Shown: in pieces, positions 54,463-64,000 of the stretch
How the letters are laid out: the number at the start of each line of letters is the position of its first letter
Numbering within the stretch: the first letter of the stretch is position 1
NCBI RefSeq assembly: GCF_947495825.1
Contig: NZ_CANMAH010000006.1
Location: 124,001 to 188,000, forward strand
Direction of reading: 5' to 3'
Source of the DNA: an uncultured Psychrobacter sp.
Lineage (GTDB): Bacteria; Pseudomonadota; Gammaproteobacteria; Pseudomonadales; Moraxellaceae
DNA length: 64,000 nucleotides
Notes under the pieces: model-generated
What the model was told of the DNA's origin: nothing
Database searches by the model: none
The model's input: the letters and a program-made list of their open reading frames with translations, nothing else
Made by a program: the position numbers and the translations under genes

Positions 54463-55227
54463 CTTATTTGGACGTTTATTTGTGCTATGTCTGTCGATAT
54501 TTAAACCAAGGCAGGTTGAATATAGTGTAAACATACACTGCCAATAGACATTAATGACAACTACTTTTTACCCTCTTTATCTTTGATTGATAAGGAGGGT
54601 TTTTTATGCAAAGTATAAAGTTTTTGACCAAAGGATTAACATTATGGCTGCAAAAAACCTTATTAAATAACCAATAATCAACAAAAGACCATCAATTAGA
54701 AGCTAGCTATAATTTCATACCGCTAACTATTTGTTTTTAAATAATATATTTATTAATATAAATGAGCGATATTGTTAGTTCGAAAAATTGTTTCATGATA
54801 ATATGGCGGGGTTAAGCGCATCACCTCAATCAACGCCGTAGAGGTTTTTCTTACAGTGAATTAGCGTCATACAAGATGATAATTTTGGTTCAATCAGCTT
54901 ATATAAAAGCCATTAAATGTTGATCGCACTCCTTTCACTACAGACAAGAAGAAGGCACTAATGCCGCTTAACTGTTCGTTGTTGCCTTTGAATTGTTAAC
55001 GTAGCACTTTTTTTAACAATCGAACGACCTACTTAACCCTCTCCAGCTTATGCTGGATTTGCTCGTTTTGTGATGGTGCCGTTTGGTCTCCTATATATAG
55101 CTGTTATTGGTTGTTTATCACTGCTATTTGGCGGAATGTTTAATTGCTTTATTCTAAATATTTGCGTTATTAAGAGTCCACAAGCGCCATTTATTATGGT
55201 TTTTTTAACGATAGTTATGGAGTTGGT
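54463..55227. other. Region between the permease and putA
   Basis: 765 bases without a gene. A terminator (54570-54606) ends the permease transcript. The rest should hold the putA promoter; since this PutA lacks a DNA-binding domain, a separate regulator is expected to act here, but no site was identified. Confidence 0.45.
54570..54606 (+). terminator. Terminator after the purine permease gene
   Basis: Stem ACCCTC-TTATC / GATAA-GAGGGT followed by seven T on the plus strand. Confidence 0.85.
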
Positions 55228-58200
55228 ATGAACCCAATAGACCAGTTTACCCCCAAAGAGCCTATTTTATTTAATCCTATCGATTTGCTTGCACCTGAGT
55301 ATATTACTCAGTCTGCAGATGACCTTTATGCGCGTATATCACCGTTATATAGTGTCGATGAAGACCGCTGGTTGGACAGATTGCTACCGCTAGCTAAGCC
55401 TAGTGATAAAGAGCGCGATGATGCTAGCGAGCAGACACGTAAACTGGTTGAATACGTGCGTAACGATGGTAAAGCGATCAAGATGGTGGATTCATTGCTA
55501 CTTGAATATAGCCTTGATACTCAAGAAGGTATCTTGCTAATGAGCTTGGCTGAAGCGTTGATTCGTGTCCCTGACAGCTACACCGCTGATGCGCTAATCC
55601 GTGACAAAATGAGTGTAGCCGACTGGAAAAAACATCTAAAAGATGACAACGGTTTTATGGTCAATGCCTCAACATGGGGCATGATGATGACTGGCCGTGT
55701 TGTCAGTATTGACAGCAGTACCACCGCCTCTGGATTTTTGGATCGCATGACCAAAAAGATGGGCGAGCCAATGATTCGCGGTGCGATGCAAAAAGCCATG
55801 CGCATTATGGGGCATCAGTTTGTATTGGGTGAGACCATTGAAGAGGCCAATAAAAACAGCCAACCTTATCGTAATAAAGGCTATACCTATTCGTTCGATA
55901 TGCTAGGCGAAGCGGCTATCACTAATAAAGATGCTGAAAAGTACTTCAATGACTACCTACATGCAATTAAAGCGACTGCCAATGTTAGAGTCAAGGAAGG
56001 CATGCCTAAGCCCTCTGTATCTATCAAGTTGTCAGCGCTACATCCACGCTATGAAGCAACGCAAGAGGCACAAGTCTTAGGGCTACTACGTCAGCGCTGT
56101 TTGCTACTTATTGAAGCGGCACGCGAAGTCGATGTCGATATCAGTATCGATGCAGAAGAAGCGGATCGTCTTGAGATTTCCTTAAAGTTATTTGAATCAC
56201 TATATCGTGACCCATTGACCGCAGGCTGGGATGGCCTAGGACTAGTCGTTCAGGGCTACTCAAAACGTGCGATTGCGATATTTGCATGGCTTGCTCGTTT
56301 GGCCAAAGAAGTGGGCGACCGTATTCCGCTACGTCTAGTCAAAGGCGCGTACTGGGACTTTGAGATTAAGCTTGCGCAGCAAAAAGGTCTGTCAGGCTAT
56401 CCAGTTTGGACCCGTAAAGAGGGCACAGATACCGCCTATCTTGCTTGCGCACGGTTTTTGTTATCAGAACATTTACGTGGTTTAATTTGGCCACAGTTCG
56501 CAACTCACAACGCCCATACTTTGGCATCTGTCATGACCATGAGTACGCACAGAGACTTTGAGTTCCAACGTCTACATGGGATGGGGGACGCGCTTTATGA
56601 TCATATTTTACAGTCATACAGTATACCTGTACGTATCTATGCCCCTGTTGGCGCTCATCAAGACTTATTGCCATACTTAGTGCGCCGCTTGCTTGAAAAT
56701 GGCGCGAACAGCTCATTTGTACACCAGTTATTAGATAAGTCATATCCAATTGATAAGCTTACAGTACATCCATATGACAAGCTATTGGCCAATGAGACTC
56801 TGCATAATCCTGAGATTCCGTTACCCCTAGACATCTATGGCAATCGCCGTGCTAGCTTTGGGCCCAATATATTTGTAGAGTCGCAATGGCAGCCGTTCAA
56901 AACGGCGATTAATAGTCATTTGAATAATACATGGTCAGCAGCGCCCGTTATCAATGGTCAAGCAGTCAGCACATTTGAGCAGGATGGCACAAGTCATCAG
57001 CTTGAGAGTCATACAGTGCGTGCGCCTTGGAACCATGAAGTTGTGGCTGGCAAAGTACAATATGCCAATGCAGATTTGGCTCGTCAAGCCATCGATGCTG
57101 CTGTCGCTGGACAAGCGAGTTGGCAAGCAGTACCGGCTTCTGAGCGTGCAGCTATCTTACGCAAAACCGCTGATTTGTACGAAGAAAATTACGCTGAGCT
57201 AATGGCGTTATGCCAAATGGAGGCGGGCAAAACGACACAAGACAGCATTGATGAAATCAAAGAAGCGGTCGATTTTTGTCGTTTTTATGCCGATGAAGCG
57301 GAGCGCTTGAACGATATCACCCATGAATTTACAGACTTAGCTGGTAAGCAGTCACGCCAAGTTTATAAGGCGCGCGGCACCTTTGTCTGTATCAGCCCAT
57401 GGAACTTTCCATTGGCTATCTATACAGGTCAAATCGTTGCAGCATTAGCAGCAGGCAATACGGTGGTAGCAAAGCCAGCAGAACAAACCAGCTTGATCGC
57501 ACATTTTGGTGCTAAGTTGATGTATCAAGCTGGCGTGCCGAGTGAGGCATTGCAGTTTGTCACTGGTGCAGGTGAAGTAGGCGGTGCGCTGACAGCAGCA
57601 GACAACTTATCTGGGGTTATCTTTACGGGCTCAACGCAAACCGCGCAGCGTATCAACCAAAGCTTAAATGATCATGCGCAAACAAGTGGCGAGATACCAA
57701 TTTTGATTGCTGAAACTGGTGGTCAAAATGCCATGATCGTCGATTCCACGGCATTGCCAGAGCAGGTGGTCAAAGACGCTGTGCTATCGGCGTTTGGTTC
57801 AGCAGGACAGCGCTGTTCTGCATGCCGTATATTGTGTGTACAAGAAGATGTGGCAGATGGACTGATTGAATTACTACAAGGTCATATGGCAGAGCTTATC
57901 GTAGGTAATCCAACTTACGTTGCAACAGATGTCGGTCCAGTGATTGATGCAGATGCTAAGCAGGGGCTCGAGAGTCATATCGAGCGTATGAAATCTGAGC
58001 CGACAGCGGCTATCTTGGCGCAAACACCTATGAGTGCTAGCTCAGTAGTCAGTGAAGAGCAATCTACCTTTGTATTGCCGACAGCGATTGAGGTACAAAC
58101 CATCGACGTTATTGGTGGCGAGCATTTTGGCCCGATATTGCACGTACTGCGTTATAAGGCTCGTGAGTTGGATCAGCTTATCGATGCGATTAATGCGACA

Positions 58201-58512
58201 GGTTTTGGTTTAACCTTAGGTATCCATAGCCGTATTGAAAATATCGCTGAGCATATCGAGCGCCGCGCTGTTGTAGGTAATACTTATGTCAATCGTAACC
58301 AAATCGGTGCTGTGGTCAACGTTCAACCTTTCGGTGGCTGCGGCTTATCAGGGACTGGCCCAAAAGCTGGTGGTCCACATTATGTAGCACGTTTGATGAA
58401 GCTAAGCTCTGAATCTTTTAGCTCAGCAAAACCAAACGCTACAAAACTGGCTACCGAAGCATCTAGTACTGTAAACAATACGACATCAACCACTCAAACA
58501 GAGCTTGCATAA
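55228..58512 (+). CDS. putA: Bifunctional proline dehydrogenase / P5C dehydrogenase PutA (lacking its C-terminal domain)
   Basis: PutA (1094 aa) oxidises proline to glutamate. There is no ribbon-helix-helix DNA-binding domain at the N-terminus, so it is not an autorepressor. The FAD-dependent PRODH barrel spans roughly residues 150-500 (SIKLSALHPRYEA, RLVKGAYWDFEIK, RRLLENGANSSF), and the NAD-dependent ALDH domain roughly 570-1060, with ARGTFVCISPWNFPLAIY, AETGGQNAMIVDS and catalytic Cys863 in GSAGQRCSACR. It ends in PFGGCGLSGTGPKAGGP and a Ser/Thr tail. Long PutAs continue into a C-terminal ALDH-like domain; here that domain is the next gene. GGAG precedes the ATG. Confidence 0.96.
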   Translation: MNPIDQFTPKEPILFNPIDLLAPEYITQSADDLYARISPLYSVDEDRWLDRLLPLAKPSDKERDDASEQTRKLVEYVRNDGKAIKMVDSLLLEYSLDTQEGILLMSLAEALIRVPDSYTADALIRDKMSVADWKKHLKDDNGFMVNASTWGMMMTGRVVSIDSSTTASGFLDRMTKKMGEPMIRGAMQKAMRIMGHQFVLGETIEEANKNSQPYRNKGYTYSFDMLGEAAITNKDAEKYFNDYLHAIKATANVRVKEGMPKPSVSIKLSALHPRYEATQEAQVLGLLRQRCLLLIEAAREVDVDISIDAEEADRLEISLKLFESLYRDPLTAGWDGLGLVVQGYSKRAIAIFAWLARLAKEVGDRIPLRLVKGAYWDFEIKLAQQKGLSGYPVWTRKEGTDTAYLACARFLLSEHLRGLIWPQFATHNAHTLASVMTMSTHRDFEFQRLHGMGDALYDHILQSYSIPVRIYAPVGAHQDLLPYLVRRLLENGANSSFVHQLLDKSYPIDKLTVHPYDKLLANETLHNPEIPLPLDIYGNRRASFGPNIFVESQWQPFKTAINSHLNNTWSAAPVINGQAVSTFEQDGTSHQLESHTVRAPWNHEVVAGKVQYANADLARQAIDAAVAGQASWQAVPASERAAILRKTADLYEENYAELMALCQMEAGKTTQDSIDEIKEAVDFCRFYADEAERLNDITHEFTDLAGKQSRQVYKARGTFVCISPWNFPLAIYTGQIVAALAAGNTVVAKPAEQTSLIAHFGAKLMYQAGVPSEALQFVTGAGEVGGALTAADNLSGVIFTGSTQTAQRINQSLNDHAQTSGEIPILIAETGGQNAMIVDSTALPEQVVKDAVLSAFGSAGQRCSACRILCVQEDVADGLIELLQGHMAELIVGNPTYVATDVGPVIDADAKQGLESHIERMKSEPTAAILAQTPMSASSVVSEEQSTFVLPTAIEVQTIDVIGGEHFGPILHVLRYKARELDQLIDAINATGFGLTLGIHSRIENIAEHIERRAVVGNTYVNRNQIGAVVNVQPFGGCGLSGTGPKAGGPHYVARLMKLSSESFSSAKPNATKLATEASSTVNNTTSTTQTELA

Positions 58513-58523
58513 GGAGTAGCAAC

Positions 58524-59213
58524 ATGGCAAACGAATTCAAAAAAAATCATGCTCAAGTTTGTGAAGCTTGGCGATTACTTAGCGCAGTACAGCGTGCTAC
58601 TTATCTGGAAGCTGCCATTCCTAAGCTGGCTTTGTTCACAGGGGACGCCAATAAAGCGCGCCGCTTGTTCAATCATTTGCTAAGCGCAGCACCCAGTCTT
58701 GATGAAGTACATCGTATGACAGGTGCTACAGGCGAGTCCAACGATCTTTATGTGACTGCCCGTGGTAAGACGATGGTTGTCGGTGGCGAGTCTGCCAGAA
58801 CAATGGCGGTGCTCGGTCAGCTTATCGCTGCATTATTGACAGGCAATGAAGTCATCTTGCATTGTCCAAGCCAAGAAGAGATGTGCGTAGAAGCCGCAAA
58901 AGTACTCTATGATACGGGTATCAGTGAGGATGTTCTGAGTGTTGCAAACGACTCAAAAACGATTACTTTGCTACATATCGATCGTCTCGCGCAAGTAGCA
59001 GTTGCAGGTAGCGCTGCTGAAGTGCAAGAGATCAGTCAAACATTGGCTGATACTGATGGCATCTTAACTCAAGTGATTGCAGTGACAGATATGGATGGCT
59101 TATCAGACATGCTTACGCCAGATTATCTACATCGTTTTGTCACTGAGCGAGTGATCACTATCAATACCACTGCTATTGGCGGTAATGCAAGCCTGCTTGA
59201 GCTTGGAACATAA
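58524..59213 (+). CDS. Stand-alone PutA C-terminal (ALDH-superfamily-like) domain
   Basis: A 229-residue protein starting 11 bases after the putA stop, with its own AAGGAG seven bases before the ATG. Its order of motifs (TGATGESNDLYVTARGKTMV, GNEVILHCPS, LAQVAVAG) and especially its end (FVTERVITINTTAIGGNASLLELG) match the C-terminal domain and terminal motif of long-type PutA, where this region closes the ALDH active site or substrate tunnel. It has no catalytic Cys of its own. I infer that it joins PutA as a separate subunit. The clean stop and ribosome-binding site argue against a frameshift. Confidence 0.8.
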   Translation: MANEFKKNHAQVCEAWRLLSAVQRATYLEAAIPKLALFTGDANKARRLFNHLLSAAPSLDEVHRMTGATGESNDLYVTARGKTMVVGGESARTMAVLGQLIAALLTGNEVILHCPSQEEMCVEAAKVLYDTGISEDVLSVANDSKTITLLHIDRLAQVAVAGSAAEVQEISQTLADTDGILTQVIAVTDMDGLSDMLTPDYLHRFVTERVITINTTAIGGNASLLELGT

Positions 59214-59286
59214 TAAAAAGTAGTGTAAGACATACTAAGCAGTTAAGTGCTTAGTAGTTAGAATATTAATTAGTAGTATATAGATG

Positions 59287-59349
59287 ACGGTTAGTGTTTA
59301 TTTACAAGAGTTTTAAAACTTTTGGAGATAAGCGCTAACCGTTTTTTTT
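59287..59349 (+). terminator. Probable terminator after the split putA genes
   Basis: ACGGTTAG pairs with CTAACCGT, followed by eight T. The 40-base loop contains an inner palindrome AGTTTTAAAACT, so a two-part hairpin is possible. Confidence 0.6.
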
Positions 59350-59583
59350 GTCAATTTTAAAGTGTTTTATGACTTATAAGATGTTTTCTAAAAGTTTTAC
59401 TAAACGTTATTTAATCGCTTGTAGGTGAGCAATAGGGGTGATAATATAAATAAAACCTGACTAAATAGTCATCTTTATAAGAGTAGAAATTTGATGTTCT
59501 ATTGTACTTTTGATCAGCATGTGTTCAGAATATAGTCATATTACAATATTTTATAAAGCTCAATTTTTTAGCCGAGTCCTGCT
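59350..59583. other. Upstream region of xdhA
   Basis: A 234-base AT-rich region after the putA terminator. The xdhA promoter is expected here; no copy of the TGACGTCA sites found before the purine permease is present. Confidence 0.4.
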
Positions 59584-61335
59584 ATGATTAGTTTCTATCT
59601 AAACGGAAAGCGTCACGAGTTAAACGACCTCAATCCGAATACAACGGTACTTGAGTATTTGCGCTTATATGAGCATCAAACTGATACTAAAGAAGGCTGC
59701 GGTAGTGGGGATTGCGGCGCTTGTACTATTATGGCGCAACGCCTGCCTAATCATGCGACGAGCGAGCCTAGCGACAGCACTCCTTTTTATACCTTCAACT
59801 CCTGTATTACTCTGTTGTCGTTGATGGATGGACATCATCTGATGACAGCGTCTTATCTAGCGGATAACCCAGCGCATCACCCAGAGCGGGCACTGTTACA
59901 TCCTGCACAGCAAGCGATGGTCGACTGTCATGGCTCGCAGTGCGGATTTTGTACCCCAGGTTTTGTGATGTCGCTTGCAAATGTATATGAAAACCATCGC
60001 ATGCAGCATAACCATGTTAAGCAAGTAACTGCCAAGCAGGACATCATAAATGGTCAGCCCACCAACAATGATTTAAGCTATGAGGATATTGTCGCTTCCA
60101 TATCAGGGAATCTATGCCGATGTACTGGTTATCGCCCCATCATCGAAGCTGGTCTAATGATGGGCAAAATCGGTCAACAAAGAGACGCTGATCAAACAGC
60201 CGCAAAGGACTTGAGCATAAGTTTAGCGACTGATGTCATGGCAAACGACAAAAAATCGTTACCTAAAAGCATAGCAACAGATACAGTAGATCAGGTGTCA
60301 ACTACTACGCTGGCATTGGCTAAAGGAGTACGACAGCTATTTATTCCAAAATCAATGAACGAGCTTGATGAGCTATTAGCCTTATACCCAAGTGCAACTA
60401 TATGGGCGGGCGGTACGGATTTGGGATTGAGCATCACTCAGCACTTAGTTGACCATGAAACGATCATTCAACTATCGGCTATTGACGAGCTAAAATCATG
60501 GTCGTTGTCTGATTCTCATTTAGGCTCACACTTTGAACCAGACGACGCCGCTAATATCAATGATAGACCAGCACAAGCGTTGAGATTTGGTGCAGGTATG
60601 ACCTATCAGCACATGCTGCCGATACTTGAGCAGTATTTTCCTACTTTTGCTGCGCTATTTGCCAGAATTGCTTCACCACAAATACGTAATATGGGTACAC
60701 TTGGCGGTAATATTGCTAATGCCTCGCCCATCGGTGATCTGCCTCCCATTTTACTAGCATTAGATGCTCGCGTTCATTTGCGTCATTGTGGTCCTGATAA
60801 TAACAATGATGATAGTGCGAAAAAGATTAGTGATAAAGATAAAGTCAACAACGATGAAAATAGTAAAAAGTCTTATGTTGACGAGATAATACCTTTATCA
60901 GAATTTTTTATAGATTATAAAAAGACCAAGCTGCAGCCAGGCAGTTATATCGTTGCTGTTCATATCCCATTGATGCAGGATAACCAGCACTTATTTATTC
61001 ATAAAATTAGTAAGCGTTATGAAGATGATATTTCCGCTTGCTTGGTCGCCATAAGAATTGTTTTATCAACAGATGGTACAAGCATCGATCATGCAAAGAT
61101 TGGTCTAGGCGGTATGGCGGCAATACCATTATTAGCAAAAAAATGTCAACGAGCACTTCTGGGACAGCCTCTTGAGGTAGCAAGCTTTGAGAGCGCTGCC
61201 AAAGCACTACCGATGGATGTCTCACCATTAACAGATGTGCGAGCCAGCCGTGAGTATCGCTTACATGTGGTACAACGTTTACTGCTTAAGTGTGGCAAAC
61301 AGCTGTTAAGAGAGGTGCAGGCTGAAAACGCTTAA
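59584..61335 (+). CDS. xdhA: Xanthine dehydrogenase small subunit (2Fe-2S and FAD)
   Basis: XdhA (583 aa) carries the electron-transfer cofactors of xanthine dehydrogenase. The first 2Fe-2S cluster uses EGCGSGDCGACTIM; the second uses GSQCGFCTPGFVM and GNLCRCTGYRPI. A roughly 75-residue polar linker (about residues 195-245) leads to the FAD domain with ATIWAGGTDLGLSIT and RNMGTLGGNIANASPIGDLPP. It is longer than the Rhodobacter XdhA (462) because of this linker and a hydrophilic insert near residues 400-430 (NNNDDSAKKISDKDK). xdhB follows 102 bases downstream on the same strand. Confidence 0.95.
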   Translation: MISFYLNGKRHELNDLNPNTTVLEYLRLYEHQTDTKEGCGSGDCGACTIMAQRLPNHATSEPSDSTPFYTFNSCITLLSLMDGHHLMTASYLADNPAHHPERALLHPAQQAMVDCHGSQCGFCTPGFVMSLANVYENHRMQHNHVKQVTAKQDIINGQPTNNDLSYEDIVASISGNLCRCTGYRPIIEAGLMMGKIGQQRDADQTAAKDLSISLATDVMANDKKSLPKSIATDTVDQVSTTTLALAKGVRQLFIPKSMNELDELLALYPSATIWAGGTDLGLSITQHLVDHETIIQLSAIDELKSWSLSDSHLGSHFEPDDAANINDRPAQALRFGAGMTYQHMLPILEQYFPTFAALFARIASPQIRNMGTLGGNIANASPIGDLPPILLALDARVHLRHCGPDNNNDDSAKKISDKDKVNNDENSKKSYVDEIIPLSEFFIDYKKTKLQPGSYIVAVHIPLMQDNQHLFIHKISKRYEDDISACLVAIRIVLSTDGTSIDHAKIGLGGMAAIPLLAKKCQRALLGQPLEVASFESAAKALPMDVSPLTDVRASREYRLHVVQRLLLKCGKQLLREVQAENA

Positions 61336-61437
61336 TAGATTTATTAACGATAATTTTTAAATGATAGCTAAAACGCTAAAGGCTGAATTTGTAGCTTTTG
61401 CTCCATTTATAAAAGCACCAATATAGAGAGAATTATC

Positions 61438-64000
61438 ATGAGCCATCAATCATTTTTATTTGACAGCTACAGTATTCGCCGCGTACGTCCGCCAAAGAAC
61501 AAAATCGGCACTTCTGCCAAGCATGATAGTGCAATCAGTCACGTCATGGGAACGGCTACCTATGTGGACGATATTTTAAAGCCGCAGGGCACGCTACATC
61601 TAGCTGTCGGCAAAAGTAGTCATGCTCATGCTCGTATAACCAGTATGGATCTCAGCGCAGTCAAAGCGGCTGATGGGGTGATTGATGTTCTAAGCTTTAA
61701 GGATTTGCCTGCCCAAACGGATATCGGAGCGGTATTTGATGGTGAGCCATTGATGGTAGATGAGATCACACAGTACGTGGGTCAGACGCTGTTTTTGGTC
61801 GTGGCAACCACTCACCGTGCCGCCAAAAAAGCCGTACTTAAAGCCATGATAGAATATGAACCATTGTCAGCAATATTGAGTGTTGATGAAGCTTTAGAGC
61901 AAGAGCAATTTGTACGCCCAAGCCATTTTATGCAGCGCGGTGATACCGATGCAGCACTTGCGAATGCGCCCAAGCGTATTGCAGGCCATATTCATATGCT
62001 CGGACAAGAGCACTTTTATCTTGAAGGGCAGGTGTCGTATGTGGTGCCTTGCGATGATGGCGGGCTTGAAGTCTATACTTCATCGCAGCATCCAAGTGAG
62101 GTGCAGCAGCTCGTCGCTGAGGTGACAGATCTGCCTTTTCATGCGGTCAATACGGTTGTGCGCAGAATGGGCGGCGGCTTTGGTGGCAAAGAGACACAAG
62201 CCGCTGCTTGGGCATGCTTTTGCGGTATCATTGCCAAGCGTCACAATGTACCTGTCAGTATGCGCCTAGATCGGCAAGATGACATGGTTGTGACTGGTAA
62301 GCGCCATGAATTTGTCAATCGTTATGAAGTCGGTGTCGATGACTCAGGGCAAATCCTAGGTGTCGATATGCAGCTGGCTGGCTTGTGTGGTTATGCGCCA
62401 GACTTGTCCGATGCTATCGTTGATCGAGCGATGTTCCACTGTGACAACGCGTATTATTATCCAGCCGCACAGGTGGCAGGACATCGCTGTAAAACGCACA
62501 CAGTATCGAACACGGCCTATCGTGGTTTTGGTGGACCCCAAGGTCTGATGACTGCTGAATATATGATGGATCAAATTGCTTATACATTGGGCAAAGATCC
62601 TTTGCAAGTGCGTTTGACGAACCTCTACCAAAATGGTCAAAGCACTCATTATGGTCAGCCAATCGAGCATTTTGATTTGGCAATGATTATGGATACGCTG
62701 GCATCAGATTGTGATTACGATAAGCGCCGTCAGCAGATTATAAGAGCCAATGAGCAAGCCGAAGCTACAGGTAGCGACAAGCGTCTTGGCATTGCCCTAA
62801 CACCTGTCAAGTTTGGCATCTCGTTTACCGTGCAGACATTGAACCAAGCAGGCGCTTTGGTACACATCTATACTGATGGCAGCATCCACCTCAATCATGG
62901 CGGGACAGAGATGGGGCAAGGGCTATTTGTCAAAATTGCTCAAATCGTTGCCAATGAGTTTGCTGTAGATTTGGATACTGTAAAAGTATCTGCAACGCGT
63001 ACTGACAAAGTACCCAATACCTCACCGACAGCGGCTTCATCAGGCACCGATATCAACGGTAAAGCCGCGCAAAACGCTTGTCTAACCATCAAGGCACGCC
63101 TTGTCGAGTTTGCCGCTGAGCATTTTACAGTGGCGCAAGAAGACATACGTTTTGAGCGCAATCATGTCTATATTGGCGACAAGGAAGACTTTACTTTTGC
63201 TGAGATGGTGCAGTTGGCCTATCAGCACCGCGTTAGTCTATCTTCTACTGGCTATTATAAGACGCCAAAGATCTTTTATGACCGTTCTAAAGCATGGGGT
63301 CGACCTTTCTTTTATTTTGCTCTAGGTGCTGCATGTACTGAGGTTGAAATAGATACGTTAACTGGTGAGTACCAAGTGCTGCGCTGCGACATCTTACATG
63401 ATGCAGGACAGTCTATTAATCCAGCTATTGATATTGGTCAGATTGAAGGCGGCTTTGTACAAGGTATGGGATGGCTTACAACGGAGGAGCTGACGTGGGA
63501 TAAAAAGGGCACACTAGCGTCTAATAGCCCCGCCAATTATAAAATTCCAACGTCGCACGATTTGCCAAAACAATTTAACGTTAAACTATACGATCGTAAA
63601 AACGAAGAGCAAACTATTTATAACTCTAAAGCAGTTGGTGAGCCGCCTTTTATGCTGGCGGCGAGCGTTTGGTGTGCTATTAATAATGCAATCGCAAGCT
63701 TAGGTGATTATAAAAAGAACCCAGGCCTTACGATGCCAGCAACTCCAGAGGCGGTGTTAAAAGCGGTGATGCGTATGCAAGGCGAGCAATGGGAGATTGA
63801 CACAAACGTAAACTTTGATGCGCTTGAGAGTTTGACCGAAGATGAGGACAACTGTGGTATTGACGACGATAAAGTTAAGCCACAACTTGTACCGCATGCC
63901 GAAGATATCAATCCGCCAGAGGTCGAAGGTCAGACAGTCGATGACCAACCAGAAGCAATAGAGCACCCTAACGTGGCAGGTGCAAGAGGCCCTGCACATA
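61438..64000 (+). CDS. xdhB: Xanthine dehydrogenase large (molybdopterin) subunit, 3' end beyond window
   Basis: The reading frame from ATG 61438 (GAGAGAA just upstream) stays open to the window end, giving at least 854 residues. It binds the molybdenum cofactor and oxidises hypoxanthine and xanthine. Motifs: GTATYVDDI at the start, GQEHFYLEGQ (substrate Glu), RRMGGGFGGKE, AYRGFGGPQG (substrate Arg) and the catalytic base in AVGEPPFMLAASV. After the normal end of the fold the protein continues with about 75 acidic residues (LESLTEDEDNC..., HAEDINPPEVEGQTVDDQPE), so it is longer than typical XdhB. The maturation factor xdhC would be expected downstream. Confidence 0.95.
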   Translation, partial: MSHQSFLFDSYSIRRVRPPKNKIGTSAKHDSAISHVMGTATYVDDILKPQGTLHLAVGKSSHAHARITSMDLSAVKAADGVIDVLSFKDLPAQTDIGAVFDGEPLMVDEITQYVGQTLFLVVATTHRAAKKAVLKAMIEYEPLSAILSVDEALEQEQFVRPSHFMQRGDTDAALANAPKRIAGHIHMLGQEHFYLEGQVSYVVPCDDGGLEVYTSSQHPSEVQQLVAEVTDLPFHAVNTVVRRMGGGFGGKETQAAAWACFCGIIAKRHNVPVSMRLDRQDDMVVTGKRHEFVNRYEVGVDDSGQILGVDMQLAGLCGYAPDLSDAIVDRAMFHCDNAYYYPAAQVAGHRCKTHTVSNTAYRGFGGPQGLMTAEYMMDQIAYTLGKDPLQVRLTNLYQNGQSTHYGQPIEHFDLAMIMDTLASDCDYDKRRQQIIRANEQAEATGSDKRLGIALTPVKFGISFTVQTLNQAGALVHIYTDGSIHLNHGGTEMGQGLFVKIAQIVANEFAVDLDTVKVSATRTDKVPNTSPTAASSGTDINGKAAQNACLTIKARLVEFAAEHFTVAQEDIRFERNHVYIGDKEDFTFAEMVQLAYQHRVSLSSTGYYKTPKIFYDRSKAWGRPFFYFALGAACTEVEIDTLTGEYQVLRCDILHDAGQSINPAIDIGQIEGGFVQGMGWLTTEELTWDKKGTLASNSPANYKIPTSHDLPKQFNVKLYDRKNEEQTIYNSKAVGEPPFMLAASVWCAINNAIASLGDYKKNPGLTMPATPEAVLKAVMRMQGEQWEIDTNVNFDALESLTEDEDNCGIDDDKVKPQLVPHAEDINPPEVEGQTVDDQPEAIEHPNVAGARGPAH

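Noticed and set aside
58500-58530. Frameshift or sequencing error splitting putA
   Set aside because: The first gene has a normal stop, and the second has AAGGAG and ATG at good spacing; the junction looks like two designed genes.
1-64000. tRNA, rRNA, CRISPR arrays, insertion sequence transposases
   Set aside because: Intergenic regions were read for cloverleaf-like, regularly spaced repeat or transposase signals and none was found; a tRNAscan/Infernal run would be needed to exclude small RNAs fully.

Overview
The window looks like a chromosomal segment of a Psychrobacter-like gammaproteobacterium (Moraxellaceae). This is inferred from moderate-to-low GC, the protein style (long acidic or Asn/Ser-rich tails on housekeeping proteins), a Psychrobacter-like palindromic repeat after purF, and the bamD/rluD/pgeF, tolQRAB and nrdA-nrdB-yfaE neighbourhoods. 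No tRNA, rRNA, CRISPR array or transposase was seen.

Layout. 1-5.4 kb: end of cvpA, purF, a 160-bp MITE-like palindrome, then (minus strand) azlD/azlC and a MATE exporter. 5.4-9.3 kb: secF-secD and yajC (minus). 9.9-17 kb: a CNNM/CBS membrane protein, a small secreted protein, an MltD-like lytic transglycosylase with seven LysM repeats, and an MltF-like transglycosylase. 17-20 kb: a NIF3-family protein and a DegS/AlgW-like anchored protease. 19.7-26 kb: the class Ia ribonucleotide reductase locus (minus strand: nrdA, reverse transcriptase, small Lys/Ala-rich protein, nrdB, yfaE-type ferredoxin). 26.4-32.4 kb: a DUF493 protein, a bestrophin-family protein, and a lone 1424-residue P-loop NTPase with a nuclease-like C-terminus. 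32.5-41.3 kb: rpoD, dnaG, bamD (minus), rluD-pgeF (plus). 41.4-48.8 kb: a TsuA/YeeE-type thiosulfate transporter, a flavodoxin-like protein, a small lipoprotein, and a three-gene periplasmic flavin oxidoreductase/cytochrome c set. 48.9-52.7 kb: tolQ-tolR-tolA-tolB (minus). 53-64 kb: a purine permease, a PutA whose C-terminal domain is a separate gene, and xanthine dehydrogenase subunits (the second cut by the window end).

Most interesting parts. Two single-gene, AT-rich, defence-like inserts sit among core genes. One is an Abi/UG-type reverse transcriptase between nrdA and nrdB, followed by a structured non-coding block. The other is the giant NTPase between a bestrophin gene and rpoD. Both are candidates for anti-phage systems, but the sequence shows only the domains, not the activity. 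Other points are the naturally split PutA, a pair of identical 10-bp operator-like sites exactly 20 bp apart before the purine permease, and the flavin oxidase with two dedicated cytochromes c.

Limits: all family calls come from reading motifs by eye; start codons were chosen from visible ribosome-binding sites where possible; no similarity search was run.
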